From: CAYXUW01 sp964468375
GTDB lineage: Bacteria; Planctomycetota; Phycisphaerae; Sedimentisphaerales; Anaerobacaceae
Length of the DNA stretch: 16,397 nt
Assembly (NCBI GenBank): GCA_964468375.1
Contig: CAYXUW010000053.1
Location: 1-16,397 of the forward strand
Direction of reading: 5' to 3'
Numbering within the stretch: the first letter of the stretch is position 1; each line of letters starts with the position of its first letter. The position numbers were made by a program, and so were the translations under genes. This document shows positions 1 through 7,132 of this stretch, in pieces. Under the pieces are notes generated by a model. That model worked only from the letters and a program-made list of their open reading frames with translations. It searched no databases and was not told the origin of the DNA.

Positions 1-2
1 TT

Positions 3-215
3 CCCGAGGAAATTCGCAAGCGCTGGATTGAACGAATATTAATCACCCAACTGCCGGACGGCGGATGGAACGACGAATGGTATTATTTCGTTCTGGGAAG
101 AAGGTCGGTGTTTGACCTTTCTATGCCGGCAGGCAATCAGCACGATACGGTTCTGGCACTGACAGTGCTGTATCTTGTTAAATACCAATATCCGGAATAT
201 TTCGGTTTGAGATAA
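3..215 (+). CDS. C-terminal end of unknown protein, paralogue of the 1848-2765 product (5' cut by window)
   Basis: An open frame enters from the left edge, with the first whole codon at position 3. It encodes 70 residues and stops at TAA 213-215. It aligns without gaps to the last 70 residues of the protein at 1848-2765, with 42 of 70 identical by my hand count. Shared blocks are IRKRWIERI, QLP(D/N)GGWND and LYLVKY(Q/K)YPE. The least conserved part is a short linker about 30-42 residues into the fragment. Function is unknown. The QLPDGGW motif resembles the Q-x-x-GGW turns of alpha/alpha-toroid proteins such as terpene cyclases, but one motif does not establish that fold. The glycosyltransferase gene starts 26 bp downstream on the same strand, so the two are probably cotranscribed. 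The start codon and any membrane anchor lie outside the window. Confidence 0.85.
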   Translation, partial: PEEIRKRWIERILITQLPDGGWNDEWYYFVLGRRSVFDLSMPAGNQHDTVLALTVLYLVKYQYPEYFGLR

Positions 216-241
216 AGGTTGATTTTTGGATAGGGACTAAA

Positions 242-1801
242 ATGCGTTTGAATATACAGCCGCATGGCAAGGCCCATTTTATGTGTTTAGTGTTGTTGTG
301 CGCCGTTCAGTTACTTTTGGGAGTTCTTTATCTTGGCACTGTGCCGCGAATTCATGTGGACGAGGTCTGGGATGCCTCACTTGGTCACGAGTTGGCTGAG
401 AGTGGCGTATTGCGGCATCCGTTTATTCACAATTTCGGTGGAATGGAAATTTATTTCGTTCAGCCTCGCGTTACGTTGCCAATTGTTTGTGCGGTGTTAT
501 TTAAAATTACCGGCTATAGCATCGCCCTGTCACGATTGCCGTCGTTGCTATTTGGGATTTGGGCTGTAATTGCATTGTATCACATTGCAGAGCGGTTTTT
601 CGGCAGCAGGCAGAGTTTTTTTATATGCCTGATTACAATTACAAACACGTGGTTCTGGATAAATTCCCGTCGTTGTCGACCGGAGGTGTACTACGCTGCT
701 TTTGCTTTAGTTTTTCTATGGCTTGCAATATCTTATTTTCATAGAGACAGGAAAGTCATAGCTTTTCTCGCAGGAATTGCGGCGGTTTTGGCCTCTCTGG
801 CTCACCCCAATGGCTTGCTCATCGTGGCTGCTATCAGTATTTCATGGCTTGTGTGGAAAGAAAAACCGCATTTGTTTAAGTTTGTAATATGGAGCCTAGC
901 CGGCTTTCTTTTGTTATTTTTACCTTATTTAATCTATGCCTTTTGGGCTTCGGGGCAGCCGAATGTAAGTTTTATTAAGCAAGTACAGTTGGGATATCCG
1001 AGCCCCTTTAGCTCAATAACAGTTAAAGAAATCGCGCGATGGAAAGCTTTTCTTCGACCGCCTTTCGGCATTCCAATTGCTTTGGTTATGATTGTTGCTT
1101 GGTTGTCAGCCTGGTGGAAATCTACCGCTGAAGATAAATTCACAGCAACCGTTATTGCTGTTTATTTGTTAGCTCTGCCTTTTTTCAGCGTCAATGCCCT
1201 TCCATACTACCTTGCCACTGTAGTGCCGTTCTTCAGCATACTCGTTATTAGATTTATTTATCGTTTGCGTGATTTTGCCTGCTTCGATAGTTCGAAGAAG
1301 ATTTGCTATGTTATCAGGGTTGCTATAGTCCTGATGTTCGTTACTCCTTCGTTATCTGCGATTTTTCTCATGCTGTATAAGCAGCGAGGAGCTAATTTCA
1401 ATGTAATTATTAATGAAGTAGCTGAGGTTGTTGAGCCGAATAAAAGAGTTCATGCCGACCCTGTTTTTTGGGTAGGCCATGATAAGTATATATACGGTCC
1501 GTATCTTATTACTTACAACGTTGTAAAGGGCTCGGAGGCATTGCAGTGGGCTTATTCCCAATCGTTTGAATATGTAATCAGAACTACGTGGGATGGCTAC
1601 TTTCCACAACAGGGAGCAAGAAGCCAGCCGAAAGATATGCCGGGTTTTCGTTCGCAGCTTATTGGCGACCATTTATGTAAGATGTTTGGCAATAAAGTAT
1701 ATGAATTTTACAGTGAGGATTACGGACCCATCGAAATATACAAAATCAACTGGCCAGCTAATCCAGCCTCTTGGGGTTTGAAAAAACAAGCGGTCAAATA
1801 A
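242..1801 (+). CDS. GT-C family multi-pass membrane glycosyltransferase (PMT_2/ArnT-like)
   Basis: The 519-residue protein is strongly hydrophobic, with about 9-11 predicted membrane segments from residue 13 to about 385 and a soluble C-terminal domain of roughly 130 residues. Right after the first membrane segment comes HVDEVWD (D40-E41). This is the acidic motif in the first outer loop of GT-C enzymes such as ArnT and protein mannosyltransferases, which transfer sugar from a polyprenyl-phosphate donor on the outer face of the inner membrane. A second polar segment, SRRCRPEVYY, fits the family's next conserved loop. The acceptor and the sugar cannot be read from sequence. The start is the first ATG, following AGGG at a short spacing. 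The gene sits between two paralogues of unknown function, in the same direction with short gaps (26 and 46 bp), so it may modify or cooperate with those anchored proteins. That link is inference. Family assignment is by motif and topology. Confidence 0.75.
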   Translation: MRLNIQPHGKAHFMCLVLLCAVQLLLGVLYLGTVPRIHVDEVWDASLGHELAESGVLRHPFIHNFGGMEIYFVQPRVTLPIVCAVLFKITGYSIALSRLPSLLFGIWAVIALYHIAERFFGSRQSFFICLITITNTWFWINSRRCRPEVYYAAFALVFLWLAISYFHRDRKVIAFLAGIAAVLASLAHPNGLLIVAAISISWLVWKEKPHLFKFVIWSLAGFLLLFLPYLIYAFWASGQPNVSFIKQVQLGYPSPFSSITVKEIARWKAFLRPPFGIPIALVMIVAWLSAWWKSTAEDKFTATVIAVYLLALPFFSVNALPYYLATVVPFFSILVIRFIYRLRDFACFDSSKKICYVIRVAIVLMFVTPSLSAIFLMLYKQRGANFNVIINEVAEVVEPNKRVHADPVFWVGHDKYIYGPYLITYNVVKGSEALQWAYSQSFEYVIRTTWDGYFPQQGARSQPKDMPGFRSQLIGDHLCKMFGNKVYEFYSEDYGPIEIYKINWPANPASWGLKKQAVK

Positions 1802-1847
1802 AGTTTTATGAGGATTTTATCCATAGAAAAGGTCGGGAGGGGCTAAA

Positions 1848-2765
1848 ATGACAGAGGAGCATAAGTTGTCGGGCAATAAACACGGCAGTAAGAACAAGCG
1901 GTCGATTTTTCGTGGAGCAACAGCGGCCGCAGTTATTTTTATAGCTTTAATGGTGCTAGCTGGTGCGGTGATACTGGCTTTTAATAATGTTTCTTTTTTA
2001 AGCGGCGCGACTTTTGCAAAGCGCGTGGATATAGCTATAGAATCATCCGAAAAGTGGGTTGAGGAGCATAGAGAGGATATACTTAAAAAGAAAAATGTTG
2101 CCCTTCTGAAAATGCTCGATGAATGTGGCAAATTGAGGCCGAACCCGGTATTTGAGGAAATTATCGAGAGTTTTATGGAAATGAGGGTTAGGCCTGAATG
2201 CTGGAAACGGCTGATAGACCCAAACTGGCCGGTGAATGAATGGGAATTAAATCAGACGATTGAGAAAGAAGCTATAGACAACAAATGGGTTTTATATGCG
2301 ATAGCCCCGGAGAAAGCGGGGGTTTCTGCCGAGGAATTGGATTTGTTTAATCCGGAGCGGTGGCAGCAACGGCAGCTCACGCACCAGCTTGATGCTTTAG
2401 TTACATTGAGAAAAAGAGGCGTAAAGTCAGATGAAAAGCTGGATGAGCTTATTGAGCATCTTTGCAATCGGTTGAGCAAGGAGCTTATTTTCGATTCTGC
2501 GGTGGTAGATATTTATATTCAAAAAGTCACTTTTATTTTGAGAGCCGGTTTTCCGGAGAAAATCCGCAAACGCTGGATTGAAAGGATAATTGCCAATCAG
2601 CTGCCCAACGGCGGCTGGAACGACAGATGGCTTTGTTTTAATTCTAGTTCGAAGCTGGAGTTTGGTTTTACTACTCCACCGAGCAACCAGCACACTACGA
2701 TACAGGCACTGACGTTGCTTTATCTGGTGAAATACAAATATCCGGAACAATTCGGCCTGAAATGA
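1848..2765 (+). CDS. Unknown membrane-anchored protein with C-terminal QLPNGGW motif
   Basis: I do not recognise a named family. The 305-residue product has a basic N-terminus (residues 11-22), one hydrophobic segment at about 23-46, and a large mostly helical remainder rich in Glu, Lys and Trp. The topology suggests an anchor with the bulk outside the cytoplasm. The C-terminal 70 residues are 60% identical to the truncated product at the left edge, so the two genes are duplicates. QLPNGGWND at 251-259, the helix THQLDALVTLRKRG at 178-191 and a closing helix QALTLLYLVKY at 286-296 recall alternating-helix (alpha/alpha-toroid) repeats that end in GGW turns. That is a structural guess. A strong ribosome site, GGGAGGGG, precedes the ATG by 7 bases. 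The gene follows the glycosyltransferase by 46 bp and is the last of the + strand block, before a hairpin terminator. Confidence 0.8.
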   Translation: MTEEHKLSGNKHGSKNKRSIFRGATAAAVIFIALMVLAGAVILAFNNVSFLSGATFAKRVDIAIESSEKWVEEHREDILKKKNVALLKMLDECGKLRPNPVFEEIIESFMEMRVRPECWKRLIDPNWPVNEWELNQTIEKEAIDNKWVLYAIAPEKAGVSAEELDLFNPERWQQRQLTHQLDALVTLRKRGVKSDEKLDELIEHLCNRLSKELIFDSAVVDIYIQKVTFILRAGFPEKIRKRWIERIIANQLPNGGWNDRWLCFNSSSKLEFGFTTPPSNQHTTIQALTLLYLVKYKYPEQFGLK

Positions 2766-2906
2766 GGTTCTGCGGCAAATAACGGCCGTAGCAGAGGAAT
2801 TTTTGGTGATTTTCGGGAAATTTACTGAACTGTTTTGCGGCATCGGCGTAAATATATTGAAAGTAAATAAAAAGTCATTTTCTCCTACTGATAAAATATA
2901 TTGTGG

Positions 2907-2941
2907 CGGCGGTATCGTGACGGGCGATGCCGCCGTTTGTT
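2907..2941 (+). terminator. Hairpin terminator between convergent genes
   Basis: Arms 2907-2917 and 2925-2935 form an 11-bp GC-rich stem (CGGCGGTATCG with CGATGCCGCCG, one G-U pair) around a 7-base loop. On the + strand it is followed by TTTGTTT and a little later by CTTTTT. It lies 142 bp after the end of the unknown protein gene at 2765 and 54 bp beyond the dnaA stop, which reads in from the other side. It best fits termination of the + strand block. The reverse-strand tail (CACAATATATTTTAT) is only moderately T-rich, so bidirectional function is possible but weaker. Confidence 0.6.
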
Positions 2942-2988
2942 TCGCGCTTTTTACAGGAAAAGGGGTGTTTCCCCGCTGTTTGGGCCGG

Positions 2989-4398
2989 TTAGCTGGAGAT
3001 GCTTTCTTCGAGCCGCGCAAGGACGGTTCTGGCTTTCGAGATTTTGTTCCCTGCTGAGCTTCGCCATCGCACCTGTGCATTTTGCTCGAGTTGTTCTTCG
3101 ATGTTCCTGTAGGCCAAAAGCACGGTGGCGTGATTCTTATTGCCCATACACCTGCCTATCTCCGAGGACGACATTTTCGTGTGTTTTCTGGCCAGATACA
3201 TACTAAAGTGCCTGGCAAGGGCTATGGTCCTGTCTTTTTTGGAAGAGTGTATGTCGGCAGGCGTTATTCCGAAGTAGGTTGTAACAGCCGATTCGATATC
3301 CGATATGTGAACGATTGGGTCGCATCTTTCGAGGTGCTCGGAGAGAACCTCTTTAGCCATATGCAGATTGATTTTCTGATTCTGCAGGGCGCTGTATGCG
3401 ATTAACTTCAGCAGAGCGCCTTCAAGCTCCCTAACATTAGTTCTTATGCTCTCGGCGATGTATTTTATTACGTTCTCGGGAATGTGCTTCCGCATATTCG
3501 TGGCGTACTGTTTGCAGATTTCACAGCGTATCCGCAGGTCGGGAGCGTCAACCTTTACAACCATACCAGAGACAAAGCGGTTGACCAGTTTTTCAGAAAG
3601 CTGGCCTATCATTTTAGGATGCGCATCGGAAACCATCACAACCTGTTTCCCCGCCAAATCGATTGTATTAAAAGTATGCAGGAATTCCTCCTGCGTAGAT
3701 GGCTTGCTGGCCAAGAAGTGAATATCGTCGATAGCCAACAAATCCGTTTGCCGCATACGGCGTCTAAAAGCCTCCAGCTTTTTTGTCTTCAAGGCCAGCA
3801 CGAACTGATTGGCGAAATCTTCCGCTGAGAGATACAGCCAATTAGTTTGAGGCCGGGTTTTGCACACCGCATTGCATATCCCTTGCAGCAGATGAGTTTT
3901 CCCGACCCCGTATCCTCCGTGAATAAACAGCGGATTAAAAGGGCTTTGTTCCTCCCTGACAACGGTTTTTACAGCGTTGTATGCCAGCTCATTCGATTGG
4001 CCGACAACAAATGTATCCAGGGTTAATTTGAGCTGTTTGCCGTTTGGTGATTGTTTCTCGAATCTTTTGCCGCGGGTTCGGTTCCGGGCCTTTCCCACCA
4101 GTTGGGCCTGCGAATCCAGCTGTGTCCGCCTCTGATGGCCGGCGAGCTCTGGGTCGACGGCGAAAGTGATTTTTCGCTCGGAGCCGGTGACAGCCTTGAC
4201 CGCTTGGCTGATTTCGTTTGAGAAGTGGTTTTCAATCCAGCTCGCTATAAAAAGGTTCGGGACGCCTACTTTTAGATAACTGTCGGTAAGCGTAAGTTTC
4301 GTTGAATTCTTAAACCAAATGCGAAACTTTTGCGGCCCAACCTTCGCGGCAAGAGCTTCGTTAACAGCACTTGTTTCATCCGTGATTGTGCTTTGCAT
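2989..4398 (-). CDS. dnaA: Chromosomal replication initiator protein DnaA
   Basis: DnaA binds 9-mer boxes at the origin, forms an ATP-dependent filament and opens the duplex for helicase loading. The 469-residue length is normal. Domain I occupies about residues 10-80 (FRIWFKN, VPNLFIASWIENHF). A basic linker covers about 90-120. The AAA+ core has Walker A GGYGVGKTH (161-169), Walker B LLAIDDIHF (220-228), sensor 1 near VMVSDAHP (254-261) and sensor 2 VRELEGALL (322-330). Domain IV carries the helix-turn-helix with ALARHFSMYLARKHT and the signature GNKNHATVLLAYRNI (419-433). That signature has NHATV where most DnaA proteins have DHTTV, and Walker A has Tyr where Val is usual. The start is an ATG behind GAGGAG. 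The gene is separated from the upstream methyltransferase by 217 bp holding DnaA-box-like sites, consistent with autoregulation. No dnaN, recF or gyrB follows; the next genes are the convergent unknowns. Confidence 0.97.
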   Translation of the reverse strand: MQSTITDETSAVNEALAAKVGPQKFRIWFKNSTKLTLTDSYLKVGVPNLFIASWIENHFSNEISQAVKAVTGSERKITFAVDPELAGHQRRTQLDSQAQLVGKARNRTRGKRFEKQSPNGKQLKLTLDTFVVGQSNELAYNAVKTVVREEQSPFNPLFIHGGYGVGKTHLLQGICNAVCKTRPQTNWLYLSAEDFANQFVLALKTKKLEAFRRRMRQTDLLAIDDIHFLASKPSTQEEFLHTFNTIDLAGKQVVMVSDAHPKMIGQLSEKLVNRFVSGMVVKVDAPDLRIRCEICKQYATNMRKHIPENVIKYIAESIRTNVRELEGALLKLIAYSALQNQKINLHMAKEVLSEHLERCDPIVHISDIESAVTTYFGITPADIHSSKKDRTIALARHFSMYLARKHTKMSSSEIGRCMGNKNHATVLLAYRNIEEQLEQNAQVRWRSSAGNKISKARTVLARLEESISS

Positions 4399-4617
4399 TG
4401 TTTTCTCCTCGACAATCTATAGCAAACTGTTCTTAGCTGTAACCAAATCCATTAACAATTATTATTGGGCGTTGCAGAAACAAATCAATCCCCTTTTTGA
4501 GAATTTCTTTTCCACTTAATGGAGGTTACTGTCAGTATTGATGTTGCGCAAAAAAAAAGTTTGTTTTGAACAGGTTTTGCACAGCGCAACTTGGTTTTGT
4601 GGAAAAAGTGTGGATTA
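4399..4617. other. dnaA upstream region with DnaA-box-like sites: candidate autoregulatory region or oriC
   Basis: This 219-bp AT-rich stretch lies between the dnaA start and the end of the methyltransferase. Two 9-mers on the - strand are each one mismatch from TTATCCACA: TTTTCCACA (4598-4606) and TAATCCACA (4609-4617), starting 11 bp apart, about one helical turn. The second covers the methyltransferase stop codon. Two weaker sites with two mismatches read forward at 4508-4516 (TTTTCCACT) and 4575-4583 (TTTTGCACA). There is a run of nine A at 4550-4558 (a T-run on the - strand) and an AT-rich core around 4451-4466 that could be a melting element. Clusters of boxes beside dnaA are typical of origins and of DnaA self-regulation. 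Two good boxes are few for an origin, so I call it a candidate only. Confidence 0.45.
4459..4488 (-). promoter_or_regulatory. Candidate dnaA promoter
   Basis: On the - strand TTGATT (4488-4483) and TAATAA (4464-4459) are separated by 18 bp and lie about 60 bp upstream of the dnaA start. A second option nearer the gene is GTTACA with 16 bp to TATAGA. Both are partial matches in AT-rich DNA. The separation from the upstream gene cluster and the DnaA-box-like sites upstream make a dedicated dnaA promoter likely, but the exact hexamers are uncertain. Confidence 0.3.
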
Positions 4618-5577
4618 GGTTTTCGCTTTTTGCGCAGTGCTTGTTTGTTGCAGTGAGTTGCGTTCCCAAAAAACTTCGCCGGAGTAACCCTGAATTGAGT
4701 TGTCGGCCTGGACCAGACGGAGTCGTTTTTCTGCCAGGCAGCAGTAAGTTTCGTCTATCTCAATGCCGACGTAAGAACGGTTAAGCTTTTTTGCGACGAT
4801 GCTCGTCGTGCCGGAGCCGAGAAAGGGATCAAGCACAACATCGTTGGGGTGAGAACTGGCAAGAATTATTTTTGCGAGTAGCTTCTCCGGTTTTTGTGTG
4901 GGGTGGTCGGTATTTTCGGGCATCGACCAGAACGGCACGGTTAAATCCGTCCACAGATTTGACGGGTGTGTCAGACGAAAATTCCCCTTTTCGCCCCTTT
5001 CCCAGCCCTTCGGCCGGCCGTCTTCGAGCGTATAAGGGGCTATTACCTTCTTTTTTAGCTTTACCTGGTCAATATTGAAGGTGTATTTATCAGAGACGGT
5101 GCAGAACCATATATCTTCGGAGGCGTTTTTCCAGTTTTTCAGTGCGCCGCGGCCCTTTTCCCGCTCCCAGGTGATTCTGTTTCTTATTTTCAGATGCTTG
5201 CTTGCTATGCCGTAAACGGCAGGAGACGAACGCCAGTCGGAACAAATATAAACCGACGCCGTGGGCTTTAGGATTCTTAACAGCGAAGAAAGCCAGCTGT
5301 CTATCCAGTCAGCGTAATCATCGGCCGAGCGTTTTTTGAACTTGCTGCTTTTGAAATTCTTATTCAGATTATACGGAGGGTCTACAAAGAGCAGGTCAAC
5401 GAAACCCTCGGGCAATAAAGGCAGAACGGAATAAATATCTTGGCAGATAGTTTTGTTCAGGATTTGTGCCGCGGTTGCCGGACGGCCGATGTGTAGCAAT
5501 TGTTTTTTATATTCGGCAACTTCCTGCGGTGTTATTGTTATGGTGCGGTTTCTGCTGGCCCGATTTTTTCGTTCCAT
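4615..5577 (-). CDS. Orphan beta-class DNA methyltransferase (DPPY type, probably N6-adenine)
   Basis: This protein transfers methyl groups from S-adenosylmethionine to DNA. The catalytic motif DPPYN (66-70) comes first and the SAM-binding motif FLGSGTT (252-258) lies near the C-terminus, the order that defines the beta class (as in CcrM and M.HinfI). DPPY points to adenine N6 rather than cytosine N4, where SPPY is usual. HPTQKP (225-230) is the conserved block just before motif I, and YVGIEID (269-275) closes the SAM site. Between the motifs lies the variable, partly target-recognising region. The 320 residues are of normal length. The N-terminus is basic. The ATG starts 2 bases after the fmt stop, so translation is probably coupled in the lptB-def-fmt cluster. 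No restriction endonuclease gene adjoins it, so it looks like an orphan enzyme with a regulatory rather than defence role. Its stop codon overlaps a DnaA-box-like site. The recognition sequence cannot be predicted. Confidence 0.9.
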   Translation of the reverse strand: MERKNRASRNRTITITPQEVAEYKKQLLHIGRPATAAQILNKTICQDIYSVLPLLPEGFVDLLFVDPPYNLNKNFKSSKFKKRSADDYADWIDSWLSSLLRILKPTASVYICSDWRSSPAVYGIASKHLKIRNRITWEREKGRGALKNWKNASEDIWFCTVSDKYTFNIDQVKLKKKVIAPYTLEDGRPKGWERGEKGNFRLTHPSNLWTDLTVPFWSMPENTDHPTQKPEKLLAKIILASSHPNDVVLDPFLGSGTTSIVAKKLNRSYVGIEIDETYCCLAEKRLRLVQADNSIQGYSGEVFWERNSLQQTSTAQKAKT

Positions 5578-5579
5578 AT

Positions 5580-6536
5580 TTATTCCGCGTCAATCCTGAC
5601 GAACATATCGCCCGGTTCGGTGTGCCGTCCGTTGACGAAATCTTTGAAGTCCATAAGAGCCGAGCCGTCCGGTTTGATTTTTACAATCTTCAAGGCCTTC
5701 TCACCGCAAACGACGTTTAGATTTTCATCGAGTGTTCCCGGCTGCAGCTGTTCTATGCTTTGAGCATCGGCTATTTGGGCTTTTGCCACGGTTACCCGCA
5801 GGCGTTTTGAAGTCTTTTGAGAAACATAAATCGCCGAGGCGCCCGGCCAGGGCCACAGGCCGCGTATTTTTCTTTGAAGAAGCTCCGCCGGCTCGGAAAA
5901 ATCCAGAACGCCGTTCGATTTTTTAAGCTTGGGTGCCAAAGTCGCTTTCGAATGGTCCTGTTTTGTGTAAGTTACAGTCCCGTTCGCTATTTTATCGAGG
6001 GTTTCTATCAGCAGAGGTGCCGCTAATTTCGCAAGCTTGTCGTGGAGTTGGCCCGCCGTCTCGTCGGGCTCTATCATAGTTGCGGCTGTTCCGAGGACAT
6101 CGCCTGCGTCCATTTTGTCAACCACCGTAATTATGCTGATGCCCGTTTCGGTTTCGCCGTTGATTATCGCCCAGTTTATCGGCGCCGCTCCGCGGTATTT
6201 CGGCAGCAGAGATGCGTGAACATTGATAGCCCCTTTGGGCGGCAGGTTTATCAATTCATTACCTATCTTTTGCCCGAACGCAGCTACCACAATCAAATCG
6301 GGCTTATACTCACTTATTTTCTGGAGCATTTCCGAGGTGTTTACGTTTTGGGTTTCCGTGAAAGGAACCGAATTTTCTTTCGCCCAGGTGGCTGCCGGCG
6401 TTGGCGTGGATTTTCTGCCTCTTCCTGCCTGACGTGGGGGCTGTGTAACAATGAAATCCAGACTATCCTGCGATTGTGCTAAAGCGTTCAGGCACTCAAG
6501 GCCGAATGCGCCGCTGCCAAGGTAAACGATATTCAT
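5580..6536 (-). CDS. fmt: Methionyl-tRNA formyltransferase
   Basis: Fmt formylates the amino group of Met-tRNA(fMet) using 10-formyltetrahydrofolate, giving the initiator tRNA for bacterial translation. The 318-residue length is typical. The N-terminal Rossmann-like domain starts MNIVYLGSGAFG. The catalytic region is NVHASLLPKYRGAAP (105-119), containing the family's essential Asn105 and His107, followed by VDKMDAGD (139-146) with the conserved Asp. The C-terminal OB-like tRNA-binding domain begins near residue 205 and includes RGLWPWPGA. The ATG follows an AGGAT ribosome site. It lies 48 bp after def, the deformylase that undoes this modification on finished chains; def-fmt pairing is common in bacteria. 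The methyltransferase follows with a gap of only 2 bp. Nothing is missing. Confidence 0.96.
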   Translation of the reverse strand: MNIVYLGSGAFGLECLNALAQSQDSLDFIVTQPPRQAGRGRKSTPTPAATWAKENSVPFTETQNVNTSEMLQKISEYKPDLIVVAAFGQKIGNELINLPPKGAINVHASLLPKYRGAAPINWAIINGETETGISIITVVDKMDAGDVLGTAATMIEPDETAGQLHDKLAKLAAPLLIETLDKIANGTVTYTKQDHSKATLAPKLKKSNGVLDFSEPAELLQRKIRGLWPWPGASAIYVSQKTSKRLRVTVAKAQIADAQSIEQLQPGTLDENLNVVCGEKALKIVKIKPDGSALMDFKDFVNGRHTEPGDMFVRIDAE

Positions 6537-6584
6537 TTTTTATCCTGAAAAAGAATTCAAGCGCACAACTCACAGGGGAAATTT

Positions 6585-7103
6585 CTAACCTTGCTTGTGC
6601 TCTTCTATAAGTTTCTTCAGTTGCTTTCGATGGACGATTTTTGCTGTCGAGCCCATACGGTCGGCGATTGTCATCCCCTCTATATGGTCGTATTCGTGCT
6701 GCAGGGCTCTTGCGTAAAGCCCATCGGCCTGTTCAGTAAACTCATTGCCGTTCAGGTCGGTCGCGGTAACTTCGCATTTTTTATATCTGCGAATCTTCGT
6801 ATGCACGCCCGGAACCGACAGGCAGCCCTCTTCCATTGAATCAAGTTCGCCGATGGGCGTAACGGTCGGGTTGATGAAAACTTTGACGTTTTCCCTTGTC
6901 TGGTCGAGCGAGATGATGAACAGCCGCAGCGCTACGCCCACCTGCGGCGCCGCCAGCCCGATACCGTTGTTCTCCAGCATAATGTCAGTCATTTTCTGCA
7001 CGAGTTGACGGATATTATCATCGATTTCCTCAACAGGTTCTGCCTTGCCGGTTAAAACGCCGGCGGGATAATGCGTAATCCGGCATTTCTCGATATCCAC
7101 CAC
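6585..7103 (-). CDS. def: Peptide deformylase
   Basis: Def removes the N-formyl group from nascent proteins in the cytoplasm, using a bound divalent metal. All three family motifs are intact in the 172-residue protein: GIGLAAPQVG (47-56), EGCLS (92-96, metal ligand Cys94) and HEYDH (136-140, the HExxH metal ligands and catalytic Glu). The C-terminus is a lysine-rich helix of normal length. The start is GTG at 7103-7101, with a second GTG codon directly after it; AAGGA stands about 7 bases upstream of the first, which supports it. The gene is 29 bp downstream of lptB and 48 bp upstream of fmt, so it is the second gene of the - strand cluster. Confidence 0.96.
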   Translation of the reverse strand: MVDIEKCRITHYPAGVLTGKAEPVEEIDDNIRQLVQKMTDIMLENNGIGLAAPQVGVALRLFIISLDQTRENVKVFINPTVTPIGELDSMEEGCLSVPGVHTKIRRYKKCEVTATDLNGNEFTEQADGLYARALQHEYDHIEGMTIADRMGSTAKIVHRKQLKKLIEEHKQG

Positions 7104-7132
7104 TTTCTGATCCTTCCGTTTTTTTCGGTTCG

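Noticed and set aside
2427..3080. 217-codon - strand frame overlapping the end of the unknown gene, the terminator and the end of dnaA
   Set aside because: It runs through a hairpin terminator and overlaps two better-supported genes; the translation shows no domain.
4550..4558. Run of nine A (T9 on the - strand) as terminator of the methyltransferase cluster
   Set aside because: The only stem before it on the - strand is about five pairs with a bulge, too weak to call an intrinsic terminator.
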